Below, in pieces: positions 20,895-31,700 of a stretch of 64,000 nucleotides of DNA; position 1 is the stretch's first letter; every line of letters begins with the position of its first letter. The stretch is from contig MJGA01000035.1 in assembly GCA_001910725.1 (NCBI GenBank), positions 62,001 through 126,000 of the forward strand. The letters run 5' to 3'. Both the position numbers and the translations under genes were made by a program. Source of the DNA: Phanerodontia chrysosporium. Taxonomy: Eukaryota > Basidiomycota > Agaricomycetes > Polyporales > Phanerochaetaceae. The notes under the pieces were generated by a model. The model was not told where the DNA came from. It was given only the letters and a program-made list of their open reading frames with translations, and did not search any database.

Positions 20895-20922
20895 CTCTGC
20901 ATGTTTTCCCGCCACTCACACC

Positions 20923-21901
20923 ATGTACATCGGACTAGAGGTTTGGTGAGCCTCGTTGTTCCCATTACCCGCTCAGTGTCGCGCTCACCATTTTATTCCT
21001 TTCAGGCTACTGTCTCTCGCCCCGGGTGCCACCCATGTATTCAAGACTGGAGGCGACATCCACATCCGAAACGCCTGCCTTGGCTTGAATATCACGGACC
21101 CCTCGGCACGCACTTGCGTCACTATCGGAGCAAAGTTGTCGAAGGGTGAGGGGATACGCAGAGCTGAATGCGCAGTCCTCTGTGCTTTGACACCGGACAA
21201 GGCATGTTGTGTGAGGTCGATATTTGTTCTTAGGCTGACAAGCCGCACCAGGTTGAGCAGGTTGCACTCGACTTTGTGCTTACTGCAGAACGCGATTATA
21301 CGATCCACAATCACGGACCGAAGTGAGTGCGCCTCTTAGCCTGGTGAAGCTGAAGTACATTACCAACGCGAATCACAGCCCGGTTTCCCTCGTGGGTAAC
21401 GTCGTCGGTCGGTCTCTTTGTCCCTATTGTTTCACTCTGGACTAATGGAACCATAGACCAGGAGATCTTCTTCAATGGTAAGCTTCAGCGCTTCAGCAGC
21501 TGTACGCGGCGCTCACGACTTATGTACGATTGGCAGGCGATATGGAGGGCGACGATGTCGAAACTGACGAAGACTCCGATTTCGAAGACCATCCGGAGCA
21601 GGCTGTGTTGGACCAGCCTCCGGTTGCAGGACCCAGCAAGGAACCTTGGGCAGATGGTCGGGGTCGGCGCAATGCCGAGAATGTGAAAGGCAAGCAAGTA
21701 GTCGCGAAAGGGAAGCAGGTCGACGCGAAAGGGAAGCAGGTCGACGCGAAAGGGAAGAAGGCCGACGTGAAAGGAAAGCAAGTTGACGCGAAAGGGAAGC
21801 AAGCCGACGCAAAAGGGACGAGAGCGACGAAGAGGCCGCAGTGGGACGATGACGAGGACGGGAGTGTTGAGAAAGATCTACGCAAGAAGCGGAGGTATTG
21901 A
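20923..21901 (+). CDS. Nucleoplasmin-like (NPL/FKBP39 N-terminal type) protein with Lys-rich repeats
   Basis: Exon 1 gives MYIGLEVW with the codon split by an intron (about 20946-21005). Exon 2 reads SLAPGATHVFKTGGDIHIRN and CVTIGAKLSKG, then VLCALTPDK. Best joining uses a 41-nt intron 21211-21251 with branch CTGAC, giving VEQVALDFVLTAE. These strands match the nucleoplasmin-like fold at the N-terminus of Fpr3/Fpr4 and FKBP39 prolyl isomerases, a histone-binding pentamer. An acidic tract (GDDVETDEDSDFEDH) and six 21-bp repeats encoding VDAKGKQ-like heptads follow, ending in KKRRY and a stop at 21901, a likely nuclear signal. No FKBP catalytic domain is visible, so the protein is a stand-alone version or a truncation. 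An upstream out-of-frame ATG lies at 20901. The 3' LTR ends 28 bp before the ATG. Confidence 0.7.
21698..21823 (+). repeat. Six 21-bp in-frame repeats (VDAKGKQ)
   Basis: Units at 21698, 21719, 21740, 21761, 21782 and 21803, each 21 bp, differ by single bases. They encode a Lys-rich heptad. Copy number could vary between strains. Confidence 0.85.
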
Positions 21902-22458
21902 AGCGCGCACATCTCAGTATTCTTTGTCGTCCTTCGACTATGGCATTTGCAAGCGTATGCCTGTGATATATTATTGTCTGCCAAAGTGTGCTCCCTGTCC
22001 GCGAAGAGGGCTAAGAGTGCAAAGCAGGGGCGGATAGCACCGCCAATCTCGAATCCGACTTGAATCCGAGTGGAATCCGGGGGTCCCACGATCCGGGCGC
22101 AATCTGAGATCTAAATCCGGAAGCGCTTATTGTCATGTGGCTGCCACGCAGCGTCGCCAGACCACAACCCTATAGCTTGCCTATAGCTACCCCTCCGTTA
22201 GTCTCCCTCCGTCAGCCGCGACGTTACACTGGGCCCATCTTGAGGTGCTCCCATGAACAGCCACTCCCGCTTGAAGACGTCGCTTCCTGCAGGGGACCCG
22301 CTCCGTGGTCACAGGAACAAACTCACGAGATGGACGAGTTCCCCGCAGATCGCGTTTTATTGTCCCTTCGCCAGATATCTAGGTCTGCGCTCTGAGTCCC
22401 CTCTCCCCATAACCCCCCTCTCCTCTACGACTTTCATACCAGCCACAAAGCTTACACA
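21902..22458. other. Intergenic, carries an AATCCG cluster
   Basis: Apart from the AATCCG cluster listed separately, a pyrimidine-rich leader (about 22395-22455) precedes the next start codon. No gene is seen. Confidence 0.45.
22044..22120 (+). repeat. AATCCG cluster (22 kb)
   Basis: AATCCG at 22052, 22062 and 22073 (spacing 10 and 11 bp), with looser matches at 22090 and 22114. It lies about 340-400 bp upstream of the ATG at 22459. Confidence 0.65.
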
Positions 22459-23940
22459 ATGGCTGCAATTCCTTCGCCTGGCCAATTAAGTGCGTGTCGG
22501 AGCGTCAAGCGGGTGCCCGAGCTCTCTGCGGCCGAGCAGGCGATTCTGCGCGCAAGTGTTTTGTCGGTTCCAATTGACTTCTCCGTAACAGATGCTCTCG
22601 TAATAACAGGCTTCTCTCAAGACTTTGTGCAAGAAACATCTAAATCCGCACCTGCCGTGGCAGGAGCAAAGTGAGGAGACGACAGACGCGTTGTGCAGAG
22701 ATGTGAGCCATGCGGTATCGATGTCGTCCATCCAGAGCTAACAACAGCCTAGGCCCGCAAAGAATGTCCCTTCCTTGCCCGCTACGAAGATGCGTGGCCC
22801 GTCAGATTCATTGGGTCCTACATGCTCAGTGTCTGGCGTTACGCGCTGAAACGACGGCAGCAGACGTCAGCCAGAGTAAAGAGAACCTCGAACATCACCC
22901 AGGCGCGCTCAAAGCATCCTGCGCGCGCGCGAAAACCTCGCTATGCCCAGACTCGCAAGTTGTCAGTCAAGAATGAGTTGGCATCCGAGGTATGTTCGGT
23001 AATAGCGACCATTCATTCGCTTGACTCTCGACAGAACGATACTTCGCGTGGTTCAAACGAGGCAGTATCAGTTCATCAAGGCTGTGAGGCTGCAGAATCT
23101 TCAGGTCGTCGCAGTTCGAGCGTGGTCCGTGCTCAGCTTGCTCCTCGTGACTTCACGTTGACGATGATGTAGGAGGTAGACCAGCTTGCAGATGATGAGT
23201 CCAACGGCGACCAGTTGGAAGACGATCTTCAGGGGTTCGTGGATGAACTGATGTACCCTGACGGTAACGGAGCGACCCCGCATCAGGTTTGTTTGTTGCT
23301 TGACTCGCCACTTCCGTGCTCACAGTCTTTATAGAACGACGCCAGTGCTATAGCGGGGCCGTCGTCATCCGCCAATTTAATGCAGGCCTTAGATTCACCA
23401 CAGGCCCATTCCGGTAATACGCCGCTCGTAATGGATGCTTCAGTGAGGCCTTCGTCTATGACGTATAGTGATTGATTTCCTCATCTCCTCTTACAGAGTG
23501 GGCCGCCTGCAGCTTCAGGCAGTCCAAGCATCGACGTACACACTCCTCGCAGTGCCAGCGCATCTTCTCCAGCACCAACCTTTTCATCGACCGTCTCATT
23601 CCACCCGGGTTCGCCCCTCCTGCAGGTCATCGGTGTCGCGGCGTCCAGTGAACCCGACCTTCCGACACCCTCCCTTCCCGCCACTCATCCGGCGGCTGTG
23701 CCTGGTGTCACGGAGCGCCAGACGCGACCATACGTCCTCAACTTCTTGCATAGTGTTTCTCCGCAACTCGCCACGCCCGGCGTCGTGCAGCGTTTCGTCG
23801 ACGCAGGCATTGTGCAGCGCACGGATCTGCTCGCGTGTGCATGCCTTCCGGAGCATGGCCTGCTCGCGATGCTGCGCACGGACCTGGGCCTCAACACACT
23901 TCATTCGTGGATGGTTCGGGCGGCGCTGCAGCGGCTATGA
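22459..23940 (+). CDS. Hypothetical protein with basic middle and helical C-terminal domain
   Basis: ATG at 22459 in the context ACACAATGG. The first exon (to about 22670) is followed by several exons with introns of about 50-60 nt. The middle is Arg/Lys-rich (for example RKPRYAQTRKLSVKNE), followed by an acidic stretch (EVDQLADDESNGDQLEDDL), then a long Ser/Pro-rich linker. The last exon, 23501-23940, ends in a compact helical region (RPYVLNFLHSVSPQLATPGV; LLACACLPEHGLLAMLRTD; LHSWMVRAALQRL) that looks like a small SAM-like bundle, an impression I cannot confirm. The reading is coherent to the TGA at 23938, followed by a poly-T run. No family recognised; a nuclear role would be a guess from its composition. 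Confidence 0.5.
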
Positions 23941-23948
23941 GCGTTTCG

Positions 23949-23966
23949 TTTTTTTTTTTTTTTTTG
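23949..23966. repeat. Poly-T tract
   Basis: About 17-18 consecutive T just after the preceding stop codon. It is a simple homopolymer in the 3' flank. Confidence 0.8.
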
Positions 23967-24116
23967 CATCGTAATTCGTAGTGTCGGCTTCTTCATCTTT
24001 CTAGGGACTTGAAAGGTACTTGCTACATATGCGTCCTCAATAGGACATTATGCTATCTTGCAAAAACGATCATCTGTTTTTATCACACACTACAAGGATC
24101 ATTTTCCATGTGCATC

Positions 24117-24540
24117 CGGCCACCTTCCGCGTGTGCTAGAGTGCTCCTTCTTGACAACAACGGCGAGGGGCGTTGCCTCGCCATGCTCCGCAGGCCGAAG
24201 ACCAGCTCGGTGAGCCATAACGCGAGCATGAGCCCAATGCCGATGCCGTCATCGCTGGGCCTGCTGACTTGTGCCGTGGGTTAAGCACCACGCCGCTAGG
24301 TATGCATACCTTGATGATGCCGTTCCAGATCCCCATGCGATGTCAAAGACTATCATGAAGAGGATAAACACCGGCTTCTTGCGAGCAATGGTGGGGTTAT
24401 AAGACCTAACACATGGCTATAAGCAGCAAGATGAGTATCAACGAGAATTCTGCCCCCAAGTTGTCCACTCGCTCGTCGGAACTGGACGCCTTACTTTACG
24501 CCTCGGAACGCACTGCGGTAACAGGGAGCAGGACTAGTCA
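24117..24540 (-). CDS. Multi-span membrane protein, partial exons
   Basis: Reading the minus strand gives three exon-like pieces with membrane helices: LGAEFSLILILLLIAMC (about 24480-24425), KKPVFILFMIVFDIAWGSG (about 24390-24310) and GIGIGLMLALWLTELVFGL followed by a basic tail (about 24250-24117). Donor- and acceptor-like sequences separate them, for example GTATGCATACC after the second. The pattern suits the C-terminal half of one of the many Agaricomycete integral membrane proteins with seven or so helices. I cannot name the family, the N-terminal helices are not located (perhaps 24540-24720), and it may be a remnant. Confidence 0.4.
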
Positions 24541-24639
24541 TACATAGAGAAGCCTGAAGTCGAGATAATGCTCATACTGACAACTGGCGAAAGCGAAAGT
24601 GTCCAAAGATAATATTTAGGCCGTGGTAAGCGGGACCTG

Positions 24640-24692
24640 AATATTGAATCCGCAACCAATCCGGGCGTCTGACGCAATCCGACACTCAGCCT
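24640..24692 (+). repeat. AATCCG cluster (24.6 kb)
   Basis: AATCCG at 24647, 24658 and 24676; the first two are 11 bp apart. It is intergenic, upstream of the JmjC gene. Confidence 0.6.
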
Positions 24693-24876
24693 CGCCCATA
24701 GTTGATATATGGCCCCCATCCGCACAGTGAGTTCTCTGCCAGCGCATTGGCAAATACGACTTACTCATTTGTAAGTCATCCAATAGGACCGAAGAGCTGA
24801 CCCCACAAGATCTGGTGGCCGATGACCCAGGTACAGGTCGTCAGAATCTCTCGAGGAGCGCGGCTGATCTCCTGCA

Positions 24877-27583
24877 GTGTTTCAAGCAGCACGCCAATGG
24901 TCATGCGTCCGTGCATTAATGCTCCAGTCATCGGTAAAGTTGAATGTCACAGAGCAATGGTCAAAGTTGCCTGCGACCAGACGACACGTACCCACCAGGC
25001 ACAGAAAGAACAAAGGAGAGCAGAAAGAAGACGCTCAACTTGCCAGGAGGATTCTTCTCACTATCCTTTTCGTTGCTTTAGAAAGGATACCATCTAATGT
25101 TATCGCCATTGGGGAGCCCGGTGACATCTGGGTAACCTCTACAGCTGTCCAGGTCCGCGCTGAAGCTGGCTGGATGGACTGGGGACAGAATGGGGTTCTG
25201 GCTGGGAGATTCCAGCACCCGTCTATACCCTGCCTCTCTGGACTGCATTGCCGCCTTGGATGGAAGCCGAACGATCATATCCTAGCCTACGCTCGCGTTG
25301 ACGGAGCAATCGAGAAGTGGAAGAAAACATGGAAGGCTGACACGGAGCTGGCTCTCCCTGCGAAGAAGTTTCAGGACCACTTAACCGCATCAGATGCCAT
25401 ACGTGCTATGGATAGGGTTCGAGAGACTTTAACTGTCAAGGACAGTGTCAAGCAGACTACGGATGTAGTTGAATATTCAGCTATTCCCGCGGAAGGCCTC
25501 GCCGCCTTGTTATTTCCTGTCTACGCACCTCTTGAACTCTCTGCTGGCCCCTCCAGTGCTCCGCAGATCCATGATAATTCCGCCAATCCCACGCTCGAGC
25601 GGGAGGGTGGTTCGAACCAGACCACGCAGGCGAGTCAATGGCCGTCGGTTCCGAGAAGTTTGCTCAACAGGTCCCTTCCGCTACAGAACCCCCAAGTTCC
25701 TGACGTTACCCCAGACGCGGATTCTCCTATCGGTGGTACTTGCGAGTCCACCCAATCAATGGATGCAGCGTCTCCACTGCGTGACCGCAGCCAGGCTCCC
25801 GAGCTGCCCAATGTGTGGCCGCGGTCGGAGTGTCCGACTACCGATCCAGCCTTGATTCAGTGGCCGAATGGAGATGTCACACGGCTTCCTGGTTATATGA
25901 GCGAACCCGAGGTAAGTCTGAGCCACAGCGCTCTGAAAGCTGCTGACGCCTGAATAGGATCCGGACGGCAAGATGGTGCGCTGGATGGCTGACAGCAAGT
26001 CTGCTACGACGGCGCCCCCGGCCGCTCCTGACAGCGCTCACTTGAGGTCGCCCCTGGCTCCGGTGCACGTCTTTACTTCAGATGAAGTGCGTTCTTGGGG
26101 TTCCATGGAGCTGGCTCGCCGAATCGTCGGTCATCTGCAAGACGGACAGTCGGTTGTGCTGACAGGTTGGGACACCCCACCGCTCACTTGGAACGAGGAA
26201 ACCTTTGGGAGCCTGTCTGGTGGCATGACAATTAAGGGAAATTCATTGAAGATCGACGTTGAATGGCAGTGTAGGTCGCCTTTCACCGTAACAGAGATGT
26301 GTCTCTCACAATCTATGTAGCTGCCTTCCAGCGCAGTCGGCGTCGTAGTGACGCAGAGGTACTTATGACAGAACGGGGAACATTCGAAGACTTCCTGCAT
26401 ATTGCTGAACTCGGCGAGGATCCGGTCAATCTACTTGACTTTCCAATCTCCGTTGATGCATCTATACCCGTTATTAGGTATGCAGAAGCGTTTTCAGGCT
26501 TCCTATACGCTCTGACAACGTGAGGCCAGGATCCTGTCATCCGATGTTCAAGCCTTTGATTCAACGTTCATGTTGCCGATGGAGACTATGCAAAGCGACC
26601 TGAAGAAGATGAAAAATTGGGCTTTGGTGACCGGGACTGGCTTCTATACCTTCCCTCACGCTGACGGATCAGGACTTTGCACCTATGTCAGGGTGACGCA
26701 CGGCTGCAAATACTGGGGCATCCTGCAAATGCGAAGGGACGACACCGCGCAGCGACAGAAACGCAATGCTCGAGATTTAATGAAGGAGGCTTTCGAGCAG
26801 TATATGCGTGTAGCAGCATCATCAAATGACTATTCCCAAGCATCAGTTGTATTACCGGGCCTTGCGACAGTTCATTTTCTCAAACTGGAGCCGGGGATGA
26901 TCTTGTGGGTGTCACGTTATTGCCACGAGATTGATGTTATTCATCGCCTTCCGTAGAATACAGCCCCCAGGCGTGTTCCACCAAGTCTACACTCCCGAAA
27001 AATCTGTGGCGATAGGAGGTCACTTCGTTTCTGAGGAGACGCTACACTTGATGGCATTCACAAGGCTATCGACTCACCGACTTCTGGGAGATGGTGTCAA
27101 CACCTATCATCCCGGCACAATTCGGATTCTGGCGCGCCTGTTACTTGCGGCGGTAGAGAGAGAGGACGGGTATAGTCAGTTTTTCCTTTTCTCCTTCAGG
27201 TGGACGAGTCTGATTGTGAGGTAGTGAACAAACGTGGCTTCATCTGCTTGGCACGGATGCTCAGGCAACGAGAGCTATTCTCACTCTCTGATCACATTAA
27301 AGAAGACTCTGGAGACAGTGATCCGACCCACGAAGAAACCGAGTTTGAGGTGTCCCTTGCCTTGGACTTGATCGAACGAATCATGAGGGACAACCGCTTA
27401 GAATGGGACAAACTCAAGCTGGATGTCAATGCGCCCGTACCGTTCTTCCCGCCCAAGGACGCCTTGCCATGGTACCAAAGAGGGTCCAGCACCGTAAAGC
27501 TCTCCCGCTCGCTCAAGACATCTATGCACTCCGCTATAGATCAGTACAACGAGAGAAAAACTCCGGCCAAGTTGCAAAGCTGA
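24877..27583 (+). CDS. JmjC-domain protein with long N-terminal region
   Basis: The first open exon runs to an exon end at 25911 (EPE before GTAAGT) and joins DPDGKMVRWMADSKSA. The start at 24877 is the first start-type codon of the frame and is uncertain; a hydrophobic piece there suggests an intron. Introns near 26270-26321, 26521-26530 and 26908-26950 separate the later exons. The catalytic-type domain shows WALVTGTGFYTFPHADGSG, with an HxD iron-ligand pair (H-A-D), CKYWGIL, FLKLEPGMILW, and PGVFHQVYTPEKSVAIGGHF supplying the distal His. This matches JmjC proteins abundant in Agaricomycetes (2-oxoglutarate/Fe(II) dioxygenases). The last exon ends TPAKLQS at 27583. The substrate is unknown; histone demethylation is only one option for this group. 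Confidence 0.65.
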
Positions 27584-28229
27584 GGCGAGAGGGTCGGGGC
27601 GAGGGTTAGGGACTGATTTTATACCTATACCGTTTTCCTTGAGCCTCGGTTTCCTAGCTTTTCCTCTATTCGTACCGCCCCTTCCTTGTATGCATTGTCA
27701 TTCGGTAGAGATGCGCTTCGTAATACACCAAGGCAGAGGGAGCAGCAGGGAAACGTCAAAGCGACACCTGTGTAGATACATACATCTTGGGGCTAATTGC
27801 TATTCTAGAAATGCTAGGGGGCGTGGCATTGTAACTTAAGCAAGACGTAGAGCCAAGGGGTGCGTGGCAGGCATAACCAATCCGAGACGAATCCGGATTG
27901 AATCCGAGTGGGATCTGGCTCTGACGTTATATGCTCTGACGCAAGCGCGCGTCTTGCCCGTTCACCAGGCTCGCCTCTCAGCGGCCTCGGCATGTCTGCA
28001 CTTATGCGTTCACCAGCACGTCATCCAAATGCTCGCAGGGCTGTGCAACGTAGATCGAATGAGACGGAGAATCACAGGAGGTGGTCACTCGGTGCGCCTC
28101 CCCGCAGGTTGTCTGGGTTGACTGACACTCACTCTTCGCAGATGGTCTAGGCTGACTGGCAACAGCTGCAGACTGCGTCTGTGTTTTGACTGCAGCCTGG
28201 CACATCTGACTCAAGTCGCGGGCAATTAT
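27584..28229. other. Intergenic, carries an AATCCG cluster
   Basis: No reliable coding exon. The 3' flank of the JmjC gene is pyrimidine-rich. The only structure I see is the AATCCG cluster, given separately. Confidence 0.4.
27876..27916 (+). repeat. AATCCG cluster (27.9 kb)
   Basis: Three perfect AATCCG at 27879, 27890 and 27901, exactly 11 bp apart, about 330 bp upstream of the next plus-strand coding stretch. Confidence 0.7.
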
Positions 28230-28924
28230 GGATCTGTTGGATGATGCAACCGTCGCGGTGCGTAACATCATCAATGCAACATTTATGTTGAGCTGGACCG
28301 ACCTAGCTGCGTTGCGTACTGAGGGCTGCACATGGTTGTCTCGACCAGGTGAGGCTACTTCGTGCATGGTTTTTGCGCAGGATAACAGTGCGTTCTAGAT
28401 GTCCTGGCACACAAAACTCCATTGCCGCAAACAATGCGCAAGATGGAAACGTTGGGTTCGCTCCCCCTAGCCCCAGACAATTGCGCAAGCTCTAGACTCG
28501 CTCTTCGCAAATATCGGGGTCGGTGTCGCCGAGCGCAGCCTTCTTGTCTTTCTCAATCTCATCCACCGCTTCTCACCCCTGGAAAGTCCGACGATTCCCC
28601 TGTACGATCTGCAGTCCCCCGCGATCGATTCATCCGCGCTTTTCCGCTCTATTCGGCTCACTCGCCCGCTCACTGAAAGCACTCAGGGTTTTTCCGGCTC
28701 TCTTTGTTGAGAAGAACACCATCTTGGCGCTGCTGCACGAGACACGATGCTCGCTCGCCAGGGTCGCGGTACGAAGACGCGCCGCGCCCGCCAGGTACGA
28801 GTTGAAACGCGGGCCGCCTTCGAGTCTCTCTGGCCTGCTCGTGTTGCTGTGGAGCGCCGGAGGTACAACTGGCCGTCGCGCTAGTCTACCTTTGGCTGGC
28901 ATCGAGCTGTCGATACTACTGTGA
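28230..28924 (+). CDS. Possible hypothetical gene
   Basis: An exon-like stretch from about ATG 28234 (MDLLDDATVAVRNIINATF, ending before GTGAGG at 28349) is followed by a second coherent stretch about 28478-28680 (SLFANIGVGVAERSLLVFLN, later IPLYDLQSPAIDSSALFRS), and possibly a third to 28924. The amphipathic pattern is better than in neighbouring noncoding DNA. The exon joins are not established, and no family is recognised. Confidence 0.3.
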
Positions 28925-29317
28925 GTAAATGGTTTGATCCTTCCCCACTGTGATAATGATTGATGATTTTCGGTTCCGAAGACCAACTGTCCCCTTGTCC
29001 CCCTCAGGCATGCATCGGGCGTGCATCGTGTCGACTGCACAATTGCTGACGAAATCCCGGATACCTCTCCATGGAGTCCTCGTACCTCGTAGCTGCGGTA
29101 GCTCTGGAGGCGGAGGAGGCAGACATCGGAGACTTAGCAGCTTAAGCCACCTACAAGACGCCCGCCGGGTAAGTAGACAGGACATTCCCACGCTTAGTGC
29201 TGCGATTTGCAAACTTGCCTCGTGGCGTCGCCTGGCACTCGTACAACAATGGATGCTTGCCACTCCGCACGTTGGTTTCTCTTCCTCGATCCCTCAGCAC
29301 TCAGACAGCAAGAACAC
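28925..29317. other. Intergenic / 5' leader
   Basis: Sequence upstream of the coiled-coil membrane gene. The frame of that gene is already open from 29207, but the better start is the later ATG. No other feature seen. Confidence 0.35.
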
Positions 29318-30891
29318 ATGGCCAACACTAAATCTCGCGGCAGCGCGCCAACACAGAGTCAGGAGAACGACCTCTGGAAAGCCGAGGTCCTCGCACAGAC
29401 GCAGGAAAGTGACAACGCCGACTGGGAAGACGAGCCAGATCATATAATGACCCAACCGGACGAAATGCCGCGTCCGCGACTCACCTTCACTAGGGCGAGG
29501 GCAACACGAAAACGCAACGTGATATTCAGGAAGGACTTTGCCCAGCAGAGCTCAGCTCGCAGCACCCAGGCAAAGGGGGTCACTTCAAGTGGGGTTCCAC
29601 CTCTCACCAGTATCAGCGGCGAGCAAGTGCGCGACACTCTCAGTCAGAGCGCTACCCACGCTGCCGGATACTTTTTCGACGTCATGAAAACCTCTCTTCG
29701 CCTTCTGCGCAAACCACTATCGTTCTTCCTGTTCGTATACATCCTCGCATATCTCCTCACACTCGCCTCTGGAGCACTCCGGACTCTTTTTGCGCCCGTA
29801 TGCTGGATCCCTGGTATCTCGCGCACCCCAATATGCTATAGGCCACCGGAGCTGCCCAGAGCCCCCCGCTGGGCTGACTACTCGAAGCTGACGGACTTAG
29901 AGAGTCTGACCTTCGAGCAGCTCCTCGATGCGACGGTCGGCAACTCAGCATTGAGTATCGAGATCAAGAAGGCAGGGATGGCCACTCAGGACCTTGTTGC
30001 GTTGATCAAGGTCAGCGACTTCAAGAGTAAAGATATACTCGCGAACAACCTGGAGAGTTTTGTGGAGGCTGCGAAGAAGACCGGGCGTGGTTTGCAGAGG
30101 CTTAGTGCGCGTGTCAGCGGCGCGGTAGATAGGTACGTCGCCACATCTTATTATCTTCTATTCTAAACTTGACGGGTCGTAGTATCATGGCTGTCAACGA
30201 CCACGCGTACCACACCATTCAGGAACATGCCAAATCCCAGTCGATCCTTGCTCAACTCAACCCATTTAGAAACGGAATCCCGTCCCAGCACGTCATCGTG
30301 CAGACATTCACAGACGCGATGTCGACACTCTCCTCACAGATGCAACGCGTTCTCCTCGAGGCCGAGGCCAACATGCACAACCTAGACACGCTCGAAGTGC
30401 AGCTTCAGACGCTACACGAGATGGTTCATCGGGAGAATGCGACGATTTCTGCCGAGAAGGAAGAGCTTCTCGCCGAGCTCTGGACCATGCTTGGTGGGAA
30501 CAAGCGCAAGCTTCGTGGCCTCGACGACCACCTATTCTTCCTTCGAGAAATTGGTGTGTACCGTGCACGTGCTACTGCGCATGTGGTCGCTACTCTTCAG
30601 GCCCTCGAGGGCATGAGCGAGGGTATTGAGGATCTTCGCGAACGCGTTGCAGCTGTCGAATTGAGCAGTAACCACGTCCCCGTTGAGGTCCACCTCAAGA
30701 GCATTCGTGCCGGGCTCCGGCGGCTGCAGCAGAGCAGGACGCGCGCACAGGAGCGCGAAGAGGAGACCGTCCAACTGTTGCTGGGGCAGCGGGTGAAACT
30801 CTCTAATGCAAAAGTGAGGAGCGAACAGCTCAGCCTCGGATGTCTTGTGTTAAGCCGTAGCCTGGGGATTTGGATTGTGCGTCACTTGTAG
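29318..30891 (+). CDS. Conserved fungal membrane protein with one transmembrane helix and coiled coil
   Basis: Two exons joined by a 50-nt intron, 30133-30182 (GTACGT..GTAG), which splits a Ser codon. The start is ATG 29318, the first Met of a hydrophilic N-terminus; the frame is open further upstream, so a longer form is possible. About residues 1-125 are charged and disordered. A membrane helix LSFFLFVYILAYLLTLASG follows, then the motif FAPVCWIPGISRTPIC and an acidic-aromatic region (PRWADYSKLTDLESLTFEQL). The rest is helical: LVALIKVSDFKSKDILANNL, AKKTGRGLQRLSARVSGAVD, then long heptad-rich segments such as LQTLHEMVHRENATISAEKE. The family is widely conserved in Agaricomycetes but uncharacterised. 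A single-span anchor with a long coiled coil suggests an organelle or nuclear-envelope tether; that is inference. The C-terminus may continue past a further intron near 30810. Confidence 0.8.
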
Positions 30892-31138
30892 TAAGTAGCT
30901 ACCGCGTGGTCGAATTCAGTGCAACTTCATGGTCGCGGCCAGGTCGTCGAACATCCTGCTAGACTTAAACAGGTCTATTCGTACTTCAACGACGGTCTTC
31001 GTCGTTTTCGCGATTTTTGCAGAGGGCCGGCTGCGTTGCCAGGTCGTCGACATGACTGACAAGTTCAGGTTTGCTTTTTTCAAGGAGGCCTTGTACGTCC
31101 GTATTCTTTCTCTGCAGAACATGCATTCAATTCTTCCG

Positions 31139-31670
31139 CAGCGTCTCGGCCCTCGTCACTTTGGCTGGCTACGAGCACGACAAGAAGTCAACCTTCGAGG
31201 AGGAGATCAAGTCGCAGATTACCGCGCTGCGCAAGCAGCTCAATACGGACGACCCCGAGGTGCAGGGCGACGCGCTCTAGAACGTGCCCTGCGCGTGGAC
31301 TATGGGCGCGCCGCGCCCGCCCATGTCGTGCATCTGCATCGTGCACACGACGTTCGACGGGCTCCTGCAGAGCGACGTGCGCTGCGAGCGCTGCGGGAAT
31401 GTGACGTCCACACGGACCAGATGCTCGACATCAACCTCGAGATCGAGGCGAAGGGCGCGGCCACCGCGCAGGAGGCCACCCTCGCGTCGTGCTTGCGGCG
31501 GTACACCCAGCCCAAGAAGCTCGCGCTCAACGATCACACGTGCCGGGGGCCGTCCCATGTACGTTTGCTGCTTTCCATTGCGTCGCACCTTCTCATCATG
31601 TTACGTGTACAGGCGAGCAAGCGGCTGAGCATCCGCAAGCTCCCGCCGGTGCTCAGCTTTCAGTTCAAGG
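31139..31670 (+). pseudogene. Decayed ubiquitin-specific protease fragment (Ubp8/USP22-like)
   Basis: The recognisable core is CICIVHTTFDGLLQSDVRC followed by ERCGNVTST, then DQMLDINLEIEAKG, CLRRYTQ, KKLALNDHTC and, after an intron, RLSIRKLPPVLSFQFK. These follow the order of the USP fold around its zinc-binding C-x2-C pairs, as in SAGA-associated Ubp8. Two lesions are visible: an in-frame TAG at 31278-31280 before the core, and a one-base-type frameshift between GNVTST (about 31404) and DQMLD (about 31417). The catalytic Cys box is absent. The stretch upstream of the TAG (EHDKKSTFEEEIKSQITALR) does not look like the family, so the locus may also be chimeric. No intact parent gene lies in this window. 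Confidence 0.65.
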
Positions 31671-31700
31671 TGCGCACAGCCCATGTGTCGAGCGTCCCCT

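Noticed and set aside
20901..20903. ATG at 20901 as start of the nucleoplasmin-like protein
   Set aside because: Out of frame with the NPL strands and in weaker context than ATG 20923; kept only as an upstream ATG.
21211..21233. A 23-nt intron in the nucleoplasmin-like gene
   Set aside because: Too short for a fungal intron; extending the acceptor to 21251 gives 41 nt with a CTGAC branch site and the expected protein join.
25605..25625. B-box-like GGTTCGAACC
   Set aside because: It is palindromic and lies within the coding exon of the JmjC gene, with no A box upstream.
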